Positions 48,393 to 61,786 of a stretch of DNA of 64,000 bases are shown piece by piece. The notes beneath the pieces are model-generated. The model saw nothing but the letters and a program-made list of their open reading frames with translations. It was not told the origin of the DNA and did no database searches. Positions within the stretch are counted from its first letter, which is position 1. Each line of letters opens with the position of its first letter. Both the position numbers and the translations under genes were made by a program. Origin of the DNA: Apis mellifera (Eukaryota > Arthropoda > Insecta > Hymenoptera > Apidae); the NCBI RefSeq assembly GCF_003254395.2, contig NC_037647.1, positions 2,272,350 through 2,336,349 on the forward strand. Direction: 5' to 3'.

Positions 48393-50149
48393 AATATTAT
48401 ATATATGCAAAATTCAATTGTCTTTGTTAAAAATTTTTTCCTTTTCTTAATTTAACTAATTCTTCCGTTAAATACTTTTCTCATCTTTACTTTTTATTTA
48501 TCCTTTTAACTTTTTTAAGTTTATTTATTAATTCAATTCTTTTACAGTGTTTCAATTTCTTTTTTACTTTACAACAATTAACTTTTATATTATATTTTCT
48601 TTTCATGGTTTTTTCATTATTTATTCATTATTACAATAATTAATTTCTCCTCTTATATACTTGCAACATATGAAAGAATTTAATTTTATATAATATATAA
48701 ATAATGAATAAATACACAAGCATAAGAAGAGAATATAATATAAAAGTTAACTATTAGAAAACAAAAAAAAATTGTACCATACAAGAACAAATTAATTAAT
48801 CTTAAAATTAACAAAGTCTAAAAAAACTAAAACATAATAATTAGTAATTATTAGAATCCAAGAAAACTGCAACATATAAAACAATAATTCAAAATTGTAA
48901 ATTTTTCCATGATTTCTTAAAATGTTTTTGTATTACCTAGATTAAGATAACACTTGTATTAAATATTTCTCTTTATGTTTTAGTTCTTTTAGATTTTCTT
49001 TATTTTCAGATTAAATTCACCTTCTATTTTTACATTCTTTTTACTTTATAATAATTAATATTTATATTTATATTTTATATAATATTATATAATATTTTAT
49101 ATAATATTTATATTTTTCATTCATATTTTATTCATTATTTATGTATTACAATGTTAAATTCTTCTCTTATGTGAAAGAATTTTATTTTATAATATATAAA
49201 TAATGAATAAATATACAAGCATAAAAAGAGATTATAATATAAAAGTTAACTATTAGAAAATAAAAAAAAATTGTACCATAGAAGAACAAATTAATTAATC
49301 TTAAAGTTAACAAAGTCTAAAAAAAATAAAAGCAATAATAATTCAGTAAATTTAATAAAGCATATAAAAGAAGAATTTAACATTTTAAATTATGCTATGT
49401 TTTGTTTAAATATTTGTGTATCAATTAGATTATATTTATATTTTAGTTCCTTTAGATTTTCTTTATTTTGAAATTAAATTCTCTTTCTATGTTTCTATTC
49501 TTTTTACTTTATAATAATGAATATTTATATTTATATTTTATATAATATTATTTAATATTTTATATAATGTTTATATAAAATAGTACTTTATATAATGTTT
49601 CTCTTTTATGTTTTATTCATTATTTACGTATTACAATGTTAAATTCTTTTCTTATATGGAAGAATTTAATTTTATAATAATTTAATTTTACATAAATAAA
49701 GAATGAATAAATGTAACAAAGTCTAAAAAAATAAAAGCAATAATAATTCAGTAAATTTAATAAAGCTGCAACATATAAAAGAAAAATTTAACATTTTAAA
49801 TTATGCTATGTTCTGTTTAAATGTTTTTGTATCATCTAGATTAGGGTAATTCTTATGTTGAATATTTCTTCTCTTTATGCTTTAGTTCTTTTTGATTTTC
49901 TTTATTTTGAGATTAAATTCTCCTCCTATTTTTACTTTATAATATTAATTTATTCTTTTTACTTTATAATAATTAATATTTATATTTATATTTTATATGA
50001 TATTATATAATATTTTTTATAATATTTATATTTTTCTTTCATGTTGTATTCATTATTTATGTATTACAATGTTAAATTCTTCTCTTAGGTGACTGAATTT
50101 AATTTTATAATGTATACATAATGAATAAATACACAAACATTTTAGTTAT
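47431..50149. repeat. AT-rich spacer near the centre of the inverted repeat
   Basis: Holds a long TA run (48340-48388). The sense of recognisable repeat phrases switches from forward to reverse-complement at about 48.4 kb. No gene seen. Confidence 0.55.
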
Positions 50150-50890
50150 AAATTATTAAAAGAAATTTTTTTACGGTTCGTTACCAATTCATTTTGTGAA
50201 GTCGAATTATTCAAGTACATATATCGTGTGCAACGTCTCGTCTGTGTGTTTACTGTTTACTTTTTTTGATCTATCGATTGTATTTTGCTCGAGGCTAAAA
50301 ACGTTCCTTATGATATTTGATCCTTTCCAAGAAATATAATTTGTGTTCAAACATGCTTTGTCTTGTCGAATTGTCGAACGTATTCTCCCTCCATGTTGAA
50401 ATTTCGATGCGCAAAAGCGAAGTGGGAAGAGACATTATTCGTTGATTCGTCGTAATGATTAGAAATGAGAAATTTTCTCGAGTATATTCTATTTAATGCA
50501 TAATATTTTAATACTATTCTTTTTATAATTATTCTTTTTTGTCATTTGTAGTTAATTGACAATACCTTTATTCTATATTTCATCATTAGAATAGATAATT
50601 TTTTGACCAATACATCATTTTGAGTTCTTTATTCATATAATATAATTCAAATGTCGAATTTAATAGGATAGCTTATGTGAGTATTTATTTCTTTTAATAG
50701 TTGTGATCTTGCATTTTTAACGTAGTTATGCATTTTATTCATTTGATTCATTTATTTAGTAGTTTTGATTTCTTTTTGTACAGGTTTATTTGGTAATGTC
50801 ATGATAAATCTCTGAAGGCGGGAAAAATTTCAATATGTCCGCCATATCTTTCTTGATGACGTGATGAAGTTTTACATTACGTATGTATAA
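50150..50890 (+). repeat. Cassette P, truncated copy 4
   Basis: Begins inside the intron (near TTTTTTTACGGTTCGTTACC), so promoter and exon 1 are missing; keeps the acceptor GTACAG and exon 2 from 50784. Probably inactive as a promoter unit. Confidence 0.65.
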
Positions 50891-51026
50891 ATTCTTTTTA
50901 CAACAATTAATTTTTATATTATATTTTCATTTCATCTTTTATTCATTATTTTTTCATTATTAAATTCTTAATAATTAAATTCTTCTCTTATATGGTTGCA
51001 ACATATGAAAGAATTTATTATATATT

Positions 51027-51064
<38 letters not shown>

Positions 51065-53880
51065 AATATTATATATATGCAAAATTCAATTGTCTTTGTT
51101 AAAAATTTTTTTCTTTTCTTAATTTAACTAATTCTTCCGTTAAATTCTTTTCTCATCTTTACTTTTTATTTATCCTTTTAACTTTTTTAAGTTTATGATT
51201 AATTCAATTCTTTTACAGTGTTTCAATTTCTTTTTTACTTTACAACCATTAACTTTTATATTATATTTTCTTTTCATGTTTTATTCATTATTTATTCATT
51301 ATTATTACAATAATTAAATTCTCCTCTTATATATTTGCAACATATAAAAGAATTTAATTTTATATAATATATAAATAATGAATAAATACACACGCATAAG
51401 AACAGAATATAATATAAAAGTTAACTATTAGAAAACAAAAAAAAATTGTACCATAGAAGAACAAATAAATTAATCTTAAAATTAACAAAGTCTAAAAAAA
51501 ACTAAAACATAATAATTAGTAATTATTAGAATCTAAGAAAGCTGCAACATATCAAAAAAGAAGTCAACATTCTAAATTTTTCTATGTTTTGTTAAAATGA
51601 TTTTGTATTATCTAGATTAAGATAATACTTGTGTTAAATATTTCTCTTTATGTTTTAGTTCTTTTAGATTTTCTTTATTTTCAGATTAAATTCTCCCTCT
51701 ATTTTTACATTCTTTTTACTTTATAATAATTAATATTTATATTTATATTTTATATAATATTATATAATATTTTATATAATATTTATATTTTTCTTTCATA
51801 TTTTATTCATTATTTATCTATTACAATGTTAAATTCTTCTCTTATATGAAAGAATTTTATTTTATAATATATAAATAATGAATAAATATACAAGCATAAG
51901 AAGAGAATATAAAAGTTAATATAAAAGTTAACTATTAGAAAATAAAAAAAAATTGTACCATAGAAGAACAAATAAATTAATCTTAAAATTAACAAAGTCT
52001 AAAAAAAAACTAAAACATAATAATTAGTAATTATTAGAATCTAAGAAAGCTGCAACATATAAAAAAACAATTCAACATTCTAAATTTTTCTATGTTTTGT
52101 TAAAATGATTTTGTATTATCTAGATTAAGATAATACTTGTGTTAAATATTTCTCTTTATGTTTTAGTTCTTTTAGATTTTCTTTATTTTCAGATTAAATT
52201 CTCTTTCTATTTTTACATTCTTTTTACTTTATAATAATTAATATTTATATTTATATTTTATATAATATTATATAATATTTTATATAATATTTATATTTTT
52301 CTTTCATATTTTATTCATTATTTATCTATTACAATGTTAAATTCTTCTCTTATATGAAAGAATTTTATTTTATAATATATAAATAATGAATAAATATACA
52401 AGCATAAGAAGAGAATATAATATAAAAGTTAACTATTAGAAAATAAAAAAAAATTGTACCATAGAAGAACAAATAAATTAATCTTAAAATTAACAAAGTC
52501 TAAAAAAAAACTAAAACATAATAATTAGTAATTATTAGAATCTAAGAAAGCTGCAACATATAAAAAAACAATTCAACATTCTAAATTTTTCTATGTTTTG
52601 TTAAAATGATTTTGTATTATCTAGATTAAGATAATACTTGTGTTAAATATTTCTCTTTATGTTTTAGTTCTTTTAGATTTTCTTTATTTTCAGATTAAAT
52701 TCTCCTTCTATTTTTACATTCTTTTTACTTTATAATAATTAATATTTATATTTATATTTTATATAATATTATATAATATTTTATATAATATTTATATTTT
52801 TCTTTCATATTTTATTCATTATTTATCTATTACAATGTTAAATTCTTCTCTTATATGAAAGAATTTTATTTTATAATATATAAATAATGAATAAATATAC
52901 AAGCATAAGAAGAGAATATAATATAAAAGTTAACTATTAGAAAATAAAAAAAAATTGTACCATAGAAGAACAAATAAATTAATCTTAAAATTAACAAAGT
53001 CTAAAAAAAAACTAAAACATAATAATTAGTAATTATTAGAATCTAAGAAAGCTGCAACATATAAAAAAACAATTCAAAATTGTAAATTTTTCCATATTTT
53101 CTTAAAATGTTTTTGAATTACATAGATTAAGATAACACTTGTATTAAATAGTTCTCTTTATGTTTTAGTTCTTTTAGATTTTCTTTATTTTCAGATTAAA
53201 TTCACCTTCTATTTTTACATTCTTTTTACTTTATAATAATTAATATTTATATTTGTATTTTATATAATATTATATAATATTTTATATAATATTTATATTT
53301 CTCTTTCATATTTTATTCATTATTTATGTATTACAATGTTAAATTCTTCTCTAATGTGAAAGAATTTTATTTTATAATATATAAATAAAGAATGAATAAA
53401 TATAACAATGTCTAAAAAAATAAAAGCAGTAATAATTCAGTAAATTTAATAAAGCTGCAGCATATACAAGAAGAATTTAACATTTTAAATTATGCCATAT
53501 TCTGTTTAAATGTTTTTGTATCATCTAGATTAGGATAATACTTTTGTTGAATACTTCTTCTCTTATGTTTTTGTCCCTTTAGATTTTTTTTATTTTGAGA
53601 TTCAACATTACTTTTTTTCTCCATTCTGTTTACAATAATAATTAATATTTATATTATATTTTATATAATATTATATAATATTTTATATAATATTTGTATT
53701 TTTCTTTCATGTTTTATTATTTTATAATTATTATTTAATTTAATAGAGTAATTTCAATTACTGAATGTTAAATAATTTTTTTTATATTATTTCAAATTCA
53801 ATTATTTGTTATGTTAAATATTTTTTAAGATTTGAAAGAAGGTGTTTTAAGATTTTCTGTTTCTAGATATCATCTGATAT
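50891..53880. repeat. 501-bp tandem repeats in AT-rich DNA
   Basis: TCTATGTTTTGTTAAAATGA boxes at 51581, 52089 and 52590, with a variant at 53091, mark units of about 501-508 bp. Each unit carries TAATATTATATAATATTT-type palindromes. Inverted relatives lie at 44.3-46.0 kb. Confidence 0.75.
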
Positions 53881-54239
53881 TTGATATCTATGTTACATTG
53901 CTTTCTTTTATTTTGTCAATTTACTGTCTTAAATTTGTTTATTTTAAAATTAAATTTCTGTTTTAATTTAACTTCTGTTTTAATTATATTAAATTTAGTT
54001 ACTTTTACACTATGTTATACTATGTTATGTTTCATAATTTTATTTTTTTCAATTTTTATGAATTTATTTAAGTTTTTTTGTTAAATTTCTTCTTCTTTGT
54101 CTTATTTTTATTTTAAATTTAATTAATTTTCATATTAAATTCCTTCTTTATATTAAAATTTGTATCATTTAATTTAACTGTTTTAGGGAATTAATAATTT
54201 TACTAATAATTTTATTGTACTTCTAATAAATATATCTTT

Positions 54240-55500
54240 GCAGGATTCTTATATTACGAGTAAAAACAATTAATATATATTATATAAAATTTCAATTTTT
54301 CGCGCGGTTTTAAAATGAATAAATAAGTGTCATGCGCCAGCCAATCAGAACGTTGCTCTATTGGAAACGCGAGACGAATCAGTGCGCATCATATTGCGCA
54401 TCATAGTGCGCAGGCGTCAGTCTACAGTTGGAAATCGTGACAAGAGGACGGATCGTCGCAAATTCGGATTACGCAGTAAGTTATTTTACTTTTATTATTC
54501 CCAAATTTATCAGTTATTGCTAATTTAGTCTTTTAAGTAATCAATTCAGTGTAGTGGAAAGGAAATTAATTAGTGTTTTGTGTTTCTTTGTGTCTTTTTC
54601 TTCGATTCTTCATTTGGCGTCTATTGCGTCATTAGCACCTCGGTATCGAAATATTTCGAGACAGAATTTGAAATGATATATCGGTTTTTTTTTAATATAA
54701 TTTTAATTGTATACGTTTATTTTACGTTCTAGATGATCAATTTTTATCATTTTAGTTGTATCAAATGAAATTTTTTTACGGTTCGTTACCAATTCATTTC
54801 GTGAAGTCGAATTATTCAAGTACATATATCGTGTGCAATGTCTCGTCTGTGTGTTTACTGTTTACTTTTTTTGATCTATCGTTTGTATTTTGCTCGAGGC
54901 TAGAAACGTTCCTTATGATATTTGATCCTTTCCAAGAAATATAATTTGTGTTCAAACAAATGCTTTGTCTTGTCGAATTGTCGAACGTATTCTCCCTCCA
55001 TGTTGAAATTTCGATGCGCAAAAGCGAAGCGCGAAGAGACATTATTCGTTGATTCGTCGTAACGATTAGAAATTAGAAATTTTCTCGAGTATATTCTATT
55101 TAATGCATAATATTTTAATACCATTCTTTTTATAATTATTCCTTTTTGTCATTTGTATTTAATTGATAATACTTTTACTCTATATTTTATCATTAGAATA
55201 GATAATTTTTTGACAATTACATCATTTTGAGTTCTTTATTCATATAATATAATTCAAATGTCGAATTTAATAGGATAGCTTATGTGAGTATTTATTTCTT
55301 TTAATAGTTGTGATCTTGCATTTTTAATGTAGTTATGCATTTTATTCATTTGATTCATTTATTTAGTAGTTTTGATTTCTTTTTGTACAGGTTTATTTGG
55401 TAGTGCCATGATAAATCTCTGGAGGCGGGAAAAATTTCAATATGGCCGCCATATCTTTCCTGATGACGTGATGAAGTTTTACATTTCGTATGTATAAATT
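54240..55500 (+). repeat. Promoter-intron cassette P, copy 5 (reference)
   Basis: Exon 1 54419-54475, donor GTAAGT, intron with the perfect palindrome TCGAAATATTTCGA, acceptor TTTTTGTACAG, exon 2 from 55391. Exon 2 contains an ATG followed by 28 codons and a stop; the frame is also open in copy 6 but interrupted by TGA in copies 2, 3 and 4, and the ATG is lost in copy 1. What the transcript is cannot be told. Confidence 0.65.
54330..54481 (+). promoter_or_regulatory. CCAAT plus Inr-DPE core promoter of cassette P copy 5
   Basis: CCAAT at 54341-54345 (about -78), inverted CCAAT (ATTGG) at 54360-54364, TGCGCA palindromes, initiator TCAGTC with A+1 at 54419, and GGACG at 54446-54450, exactly the +28 position of the arthropod downstream promoter element. 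The stretch is far GC-richer than its surroundings and nearly unchanged in five copies. Confidence 0.7.
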
Positions 55501-57509
55501 CTTTTTACAATAATTAATTTTTATATTATATTTTCTTTTCATGTTTTATTCATTATTTATTCATTATTATTACAATAATTAAATTCTCCTCTTATATATT
55601 TGCAACATATGAAAGAATTTAATTTTATATAATATATAAATAATGAATAAATATACACGCATAAGAACAGAATATAATATAAAAGTTAACTATTAGAAAA
55701 CAAAAAAAAATTGTACCATAGAAGAACAAATAAATTAATCTTAAAATTAACAAAGTCTAAAAAAAAACTAAAACATAATAATTAGTAATTATTAGAATCT
55801 AAGAAAGCTGCAACATATAAAAAAAGAATTCAACATTCTAAATTTTTCTATGTTTTGTTAAAATGATTTTGTATTATCTAGATTAAGATAATACTTGTGT
55901 TAAATATTTCTCTTTATGTTTTAGTTCTTTTAGATTTTCTTTATTTTCAGATTAAATTCTCCTTCTATTTTTACATTCTTTTTACTTTATAATAATTAAT
56001 ATTTATATTTATATTTTATATAATATTATATAATATTTTATATAATATTTATATTTTTCTTTCATATTTTATTCATTATTTATCTATTACAATGTTAAAT
56101 TCTTCTCTTATATGAAAGAATTTTATTTTATAATATATAAATAATGAATAAATATACAAGCATAAGAAGAGAATATAAAAGTTAATATAAAAGTTAACTA
56201 TTAGAAAATAAAAAAAAATTGTACCATAGAAGAACAAATTAAAAGTCTAAAAAAAATAAAAGCAATAATAATTCAGTAAATTTAATAATGCATATAAAAG
56301 ATGAATTTAACATTTTAAATTATGCTATGTTTTGTTTAAATATTTTTGTATCAATTAGATTAGGATAATATTTGTGTTCAATATTTCTTCTCTTTATATT
56401 TTTTTTCCTTTAGATTTTCTTTATTTTGAGATTAAATTCTCTTCCTATTTTTCCATTCTTTTTACTTTATAATAATGAATATTTATATTTAATATTTATA
56501 TTTTATTTAATATTATTTAATATTTTATATAATGTTTATATTTCTCTTTTATGTTTTATTCATTATTTACGTATAACAATGTTAAATTCTTCTCTCATGT
56601 GGAAGAATTTAATTTTATAATATATAAATAAAGAATGAATAAATATAACAATGTCTAAAAAAATAAAAGCAGTAATAATTCAGTAAATTTAATAAAGCTG
56701 CAGCATAAGAAAGAAGAATTTAACATTTTAAACTATGCCATATTCTGTTTAAATGTTTTTGTATCATCTAGATTAGGATAATACTTTTGTTGAATACTTC
56801 TTCTCTTATGTTTTTGTCCCTTTAGATTTTTTTTATTTTGAGATTCAACACTACTTTTTTTCTCCATTCTGTTTACAATAATAATTAATATTTATATTAT
56901 ATTTTATATAATATTATATAATATTTTATATAATATTTGTATTTTCCTTTCATGTTTTATTATTTTATAATTATTATTTAATTTAATAGAGTAATTTCAA
57001 TTACTGAATGTTAAATAATTTTTTTTATATTATTTCAAATTCAATTATTTGTTATGTTAAATATTTTTTAAGATTTGAAAGAAGCTGTTTTAAGATTTTC
57101 AGTTTCTAGATATCATCTGATATTTGATATCTATGTTACATTGCTTTCTTTTATTTTCTCAATATAATGCCTTAAATTTATTTATTTTAAAATTAAATTT
57201 CTGTTTTAATTTAACTTCTGTTTTAATTATATTAAATTTAGTTACTTTTACACTATGTTATACTATGTTATGTTTCATAATTTTATTTTTTTTAATTTTT
57301 ATGAATTTATTTAAGTTTTTTTGTTAAATTTCTTCTTCTTTGTCTTATTTTTATTTTAAATTTAATTAATTTTCATATTAAATTCCTTCTTTATGTTAAA
57401 ATTTGTATCATTTAATTTAACTATTTTAGGAAATTAATAATTTTATTAATAATTTTATTGTATTTCTAATAAATATATCTTTGCAGGATTCTTATGTTAC
57501 GAAAGAATT
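55501..57509. repeat. AT-rich arm with ~500-bp repeat pieces
   Basis: Inverted counterpart of 43831-46219. No gene seen. Confidence 0.6.
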
Positions 57510-58795
57510 GTAATAAAAACAATTTTATATAATATAAAACAATTTTATATAATATATATTATATAAAATTTCAATTTTTCGCGCGGTTTTAAAATGAATA
57601 AATAAGTGTCATGCGCCAGCCAATCAGAACGTTGCTCTATTGGAAACGCGAGACGAATCAGTGCGCATCATATTGCGCATCATAGTGCGCAGGCGTCAGT
57701 CTACAGTTGGAAATCGTGACAAGAGGACGGATCGTCGCAAATTCGGATTACGCAGTAAGTTATTTTACTTTTATTATTCCCAAATTTATCAATTATTGCT
57801 AATTTAGTGTTTTAAGTAATCAATTCAGTGTAGTGAAAAGGAAATTAATTAGTGTTTTGTGTTTCTTTGTGTCTTTTTCTTCGATTGTTCATTTGGCGTC
57901 TATTGCGTCATTAGCATCTCGGTATCGAAATATTTCGAGACAGAATTTGAAATGGTATATCGGTTTTTTTTTAATATAATTTTAATTGTATACGTTTATT
58001 TTACGTTCTAGATGATCAATTTTTATCATTTTAGTCGTATCAAATGAAATTTTTTTACGGTTCGTTACCAAATTCATTTCGTGAAGTCGAATTATTCAAG
58101 TACATATATCGTGTGCAATGTCTCGTCTGTGTGTTTACTGTTTACTTTTTTTGATCTATCGTTTGTATTTTGCTCGAGGCTAGAAACGTTCCTTATGATA
58201 TTTGATCCTTTCCAAGAAATATAATTTGTGTTCAAACATGCTTTGTCTTGTCGAATTGTCGAACGTATCCCCTCTCCATGTTGTTATTTCGATGCGCAAA
58301 AGCGAAGCGCGAAGAAACATTATTCGTTGATTCGTCGTAACGATTAGAAGTTAGAAATTTTCTCGAGACGTGTGTTCTATTTAGTGCGTAATATTTTAAT
58401 ACTGTTCTTTTTCTAATTATTCTTTTTTGTGATTTGTGCATTTGTGTTTAATTGACAATATCTTTATTCAATATTTTATCATTAGGATAGATAATTTTTT
58501 GACGATTACATCATTTTGAGTTCTTTATTCGTATAATTCAAGTGTCGAATTTAATAGGATAGCTTAAGTGAGTTTTTATTTGATTTGATTGTTGTGATCT
58601 TGTGACTTTAAGGTAATTTAATTTTATACATTTTATTCATTTTATTCATTTATTTAGGAATTTTGATTTCTTTTCGTACAGGTTTAATTGGCAGTGCCAT
58701 GATATATCTCCGAAGGCGGGAAAAATTCCAATATGGACGCCATGTCTTTCGTGATGACGTAATAAAATTTTACATTTCGTATGTATAAATTTTTA
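57510..58795 (+). repeat. Promoter-intron cassette P, copy 6
   Basis: Exon 1 57698-57754, acceptor CGTACAG, exon 2 from 58682. Closest to copy 1 at the left edge. It is the P copy directly upstream of ncRNA copy 3. Confidence 0.65.
57615..57760 (+). promoter_or_regulatory. Inr-DPE core promoter of cassette P copy 6
   Basis: TCAGTC initiator with A+1 at 57698, GGACG at +28, donor GTAAGT at 57755, CCAAT upstream. Confidence 0.6.
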
Positions 58796-59149
58796 TTTTG
58801 TTTTATTGGATTTCAAAATCTATAAAATCTAAATCCATTTCATAACAATTGGTAACATTTTTATGTATAATTCATAACCAATTAAAATAAAAAAGCAGTA
58901 TTTTCCATAACAAATGTTCGATAGGAGGAAGAAGAAAAATATCAAAAAGATATTTTTTAGATTTCTTCTTCTAGCCCTCACCACCCCTCTACTAATCTAG
59001 TATTAATTTCAGAAAATATTTGTGACCGCGCGCAATGCGGTTAATAGAATCAGTGTTTGCTTCGTCAGTAGTATTTTTAATATTCTTTAGAGCACAATAG
59101 CTCTGATTAAATTTAATTAGAATAATCAAAGAATCGCGAAGATAGAATC

Positions 59150-59181
59150 AGTGTTTGTTCGCCGATTAATTTATACGGACG
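59150..59181 (+). promoter_or_regulatory. Candidate Inr-DPE start, first zone of ncRNA copy 3
   Basis: AATCAGTG with A+1 at 59150 and GGACG at 59177-59181, the +28 spacing. Two further TCAGTG motifs flank it. In copy 1 the downstream spacing is altered by an insertion. Confidence 0.45.
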
Positions 59182-59677
59182 CGTTATTAGTTTCTTATTT
59201 TTATTTTGTTTTTTTTTTTTTTTACAAATATACGTTTTCGGTACAGAGTAGAGTCAGTGCTTCTCTCAAGAGAATAAGGCGATCATCCATCACGCGAAGA
59301 GGTAAGGGATCATTTTTTAGATTTTATATTAAAATTTCATATTTTTTTTTTAATATTAAAATATATTAGAAACTTAATTTTTTTTTATTGAATATACTTT
59401 CATTTTTTTTTTTTTTTACTATCGCAAGCTTTTAAATAACTGTTATATTTGTAAGAAAAAATTACATACAATATTTCACGTTTTGTTACAGATGCTGATA
59501 ATCTTCATGAAAGTTTTTCTTGGATAATATTTAATCTTAAAAAATATTTGTGACCACGCGCAATGTGGTTAATAGAATCAGTGTTTGTTTCGTCAGTAAT
59601 ATTTTTAATATTTCTTAGAGCACAATAGCTCTGATTAAATTTAATTAGAATAATCAAAGAATCGCGAAGATAGAATC

Positions 59678-59709
59678 AGTGTTTGTTCGCCGATTAATTT
59701 ATACGGACG
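59678..59709 (+). promoter_or_regulatory. Candidate Inr-DPE start, second zone of ncRNA copy 3
   Basis: Tandem duplicate of the first zone (about 540 bp apart): A+1 at 59678, GGACG at 59705-59709, exon end at 59840. A long T run (59738-59762) lies between. Confidence 0.45.
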
Positions 59710-59736
59710 CGTTATTAGTTTTTTATTTTTATTTTG

Positions 59737-59769
<33 letters not shown>

Positions 59770-60001
59770 TTCGTTTTCGGTACAGAGTAGAGTCAGTGCT
59801 TCTCTCAAGAGAATAAGGCGATCATCCATCACGCGAAGAGGTAAGGGATCATTTTTTTTACCAAAATTTTTATTTTTTTAAACAAAAGTTAATTAGAATT
59901 TCAATATATATCATTGTTATATATTGCAAATCTAATAGTTTGATATTTCACTTATTTCAAATAATCAGAACCGTGTTTTAAATTATGTTATTTTGTCATA
60001 G

Positions 60002-60090
60002 ATTTCTTTCCTCCTCCTACCTGATGGCAGTCTTCTTCTCGATGACTTCTGGATCAGAACACAATGAAGCCGCGTTCGTCGCATCATATG
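60002..60090 (+). other. Candidate internal exon of copy 3
   Basis: Acceptor TTTTGTCATAG and donor before GTGAGTCGCATG. The sequence is unlike the 40-nt equivalent of copy 1 except near the donor. Confidence 0.5.
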
Positions 60091-60115
60091 GTGAGTCGCA
60101 TGGTTTTTGATTCCT

Positions 60116-60170
60116 CCGGTCGCTCAATCATGTCGTAGGATGAAAGATCCGAATCGACACGAGTGACTGG
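60116..60170 (+). ncRNA. Hairpin S1, copy 3
   Basis: CCGGTCGCTC pairs with GAGTGACTGG; inner stem GGAT-GAAAG-ATCC, compensatory against GGAC/GTCC of copies 1 and 2. Confidence 0.7.
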
Positions 60171-60562
60171 TTGTATACGTAGAATTTTGCACGAGCACAA
60201 TGATCGCGGGTATTTATTTATAATACTCGTGAGTAGTAACAATTATTTCTTTTGTGTTTTATTAGTTCAGGCTAGAGTCTTCTTATGCTTCGCGTTTTTG
60301 ATTAATAATATTTAGTAATTTTCTAATGCCAAAACATATAATTATTGTATTAGTATGATACAATAATTGGTTTGAATTTTTAGAATGAATTCAAAATTCT
60401 TCAGAGCAATATTTCAAGTTATTTGATCAATTTGATTATTGTGATTTTCATACAATAATTTTATGTAATTTCAATATGTCTTGCTACACTTGTAGATAAA
60501 CAAAATTCAATTTTCTCCGTACAAATATTTAATTAAATTTTATGCAAGAAGACATTTCGCGA

Positions 60563-60646
60563 CAGGCAGATTTTAGAATCAGAGCAATAAGATTTGAATG
60601 TTATTCTTGTGACTTTGAAAATATGCTCTGATGAAGGAATCGCCTG
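60563..60646 (+). ncRNA. Hairpin S3, copy 3
   Basis: CAGGCAGATT pairs with AATCGCCTG; inner ATCAGAGC pairs with GCTCTGAT, two compensatory changes against copy 1. The loop between them is diverged. Confidence 0.7.
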
Positions 60647-61046
60647 AGGGTATTTCTATTAACATTTATGTTAAATTACAATGAATTGTTTTTTAAATTC
60701 TTTTTTAAATTCAATATTAAAAATTCAATATGCTAAAATTTCAATAATTTATGCAATTAATAAAATGAAAGATAAATATATAGAGTCACAAATAGATTGA
60801 AATATAATAAGATAATTTAAATTATAATGCAAAATCAAAGAATATTAGCTCGTTAGATACAAAATGGATATACTAATATTTTTTAGCTCAGGATTTTCAG
60901 GTTTAACCCTTTCCATGTTCAGTGCCAGGAACTCACTCACGTGCCCAGGTGTTACTTGAGTGAGCGAGAGGCAATGGGTATGATGATCTTAGTTCATAAG
61001 CTAATACAAATTTTTAGCGATTGACGATGTGTTAGTATATCGTGCA

Positions 61047-61099
61047 CGACGTATTTTCCACATTGCGTGTATGTGTGGTTAGGCTGTGGAAATGCGTCG
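61047..61099 (+). ncRNA. Hairpin S4, copy 3
   Basis: CGACG..TTTTCCACA with TGTGGAAATGCGTCG; the base of the stem is C-G where copy 1 has U-A. Confidence 0.65.
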
Positions 61100-61214
61100 T
61101 TTCAATTACTATTTCTTTTATTATTCAATCACAATTTACAATAAAATTCGCAATTAAATATTGCGAATAACTAACAAATAGCAAGATTGCTAATCTTTAA
61201 TATCATTGTTATAA

Positions 61215-61305
61215 TAATGATACAATTTTGATTCACAATAATGATACAATTTTGATTCACAGTAATGATACAATTTTGATTCACAATAATGATACCATAA
61301 TGATT
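61215..61305. repeat. 22-bp tandem repeat, about four units
   Basis: ATGATACAATTTTGATTCAC repeated with small variants; absent from copies 1 and 2, so a local expansion between S4 and S6. Confidence 0.8.
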
Positions 61306-61755
61306 CAGTCTGGTGACTAATATTTTAGAAAACGTTACATATTCATAAATATTCAGAAATGTAGAATTAAAATGTACATACACGCGTTTTTGAGATCGCG
61401 TTTCACGCAATGGTCGCTAGCCATCGTCAGTCGATTTCAGGAAAATGGTACGTAAAGTTAGTGTGCGAGTAGTGTGCCAAGCCCGGGTGTCGGAGACGTC
61501 CCGGGACGTTTTCCCTAGTGTAGGCTTTTGCGCCCGGGTATTATGCGTGAGAATCGTGGAATGAGTGTGTTGGTATGCCTGTTTTGCCATTTTTTAAATA
61601 TAGAGTTAGGTAGGATAGGTAGTATACTTCTGGTATGTCTGTTAATTATAAGTAGGTAGGGCCGGGCAAGTTGTCACAGTCTCTGATCGGGTAGGCGCGT
61701 TTTCGCGTGACAACCTGTTTCAGGGAATAAAATTTGAGAAATCGAGGGTGAAGCT

Positions 61756-61786
61756 GAGACGAATGGAGAACAATACCATTCGTCTC
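61756..61786 (+). ncRNA. Hairpin S7, copy 3
   Basis: GAGACGAATGG and CCATTCGTCTC pair over 11 bp; an outer stem (TTTGAGAAATCGA with TCGATTTTTCGAA) surrounds it. Confidence 0.65.

Noticed and set aside
55461..55485. Hammerhead ribozyme suggested by CTGATGACGTGATGAAG in cassette P
   Set aside because: No GAAA box and no stems I and III can be placed; in one copy the CTGATGA is CGTGATGA.
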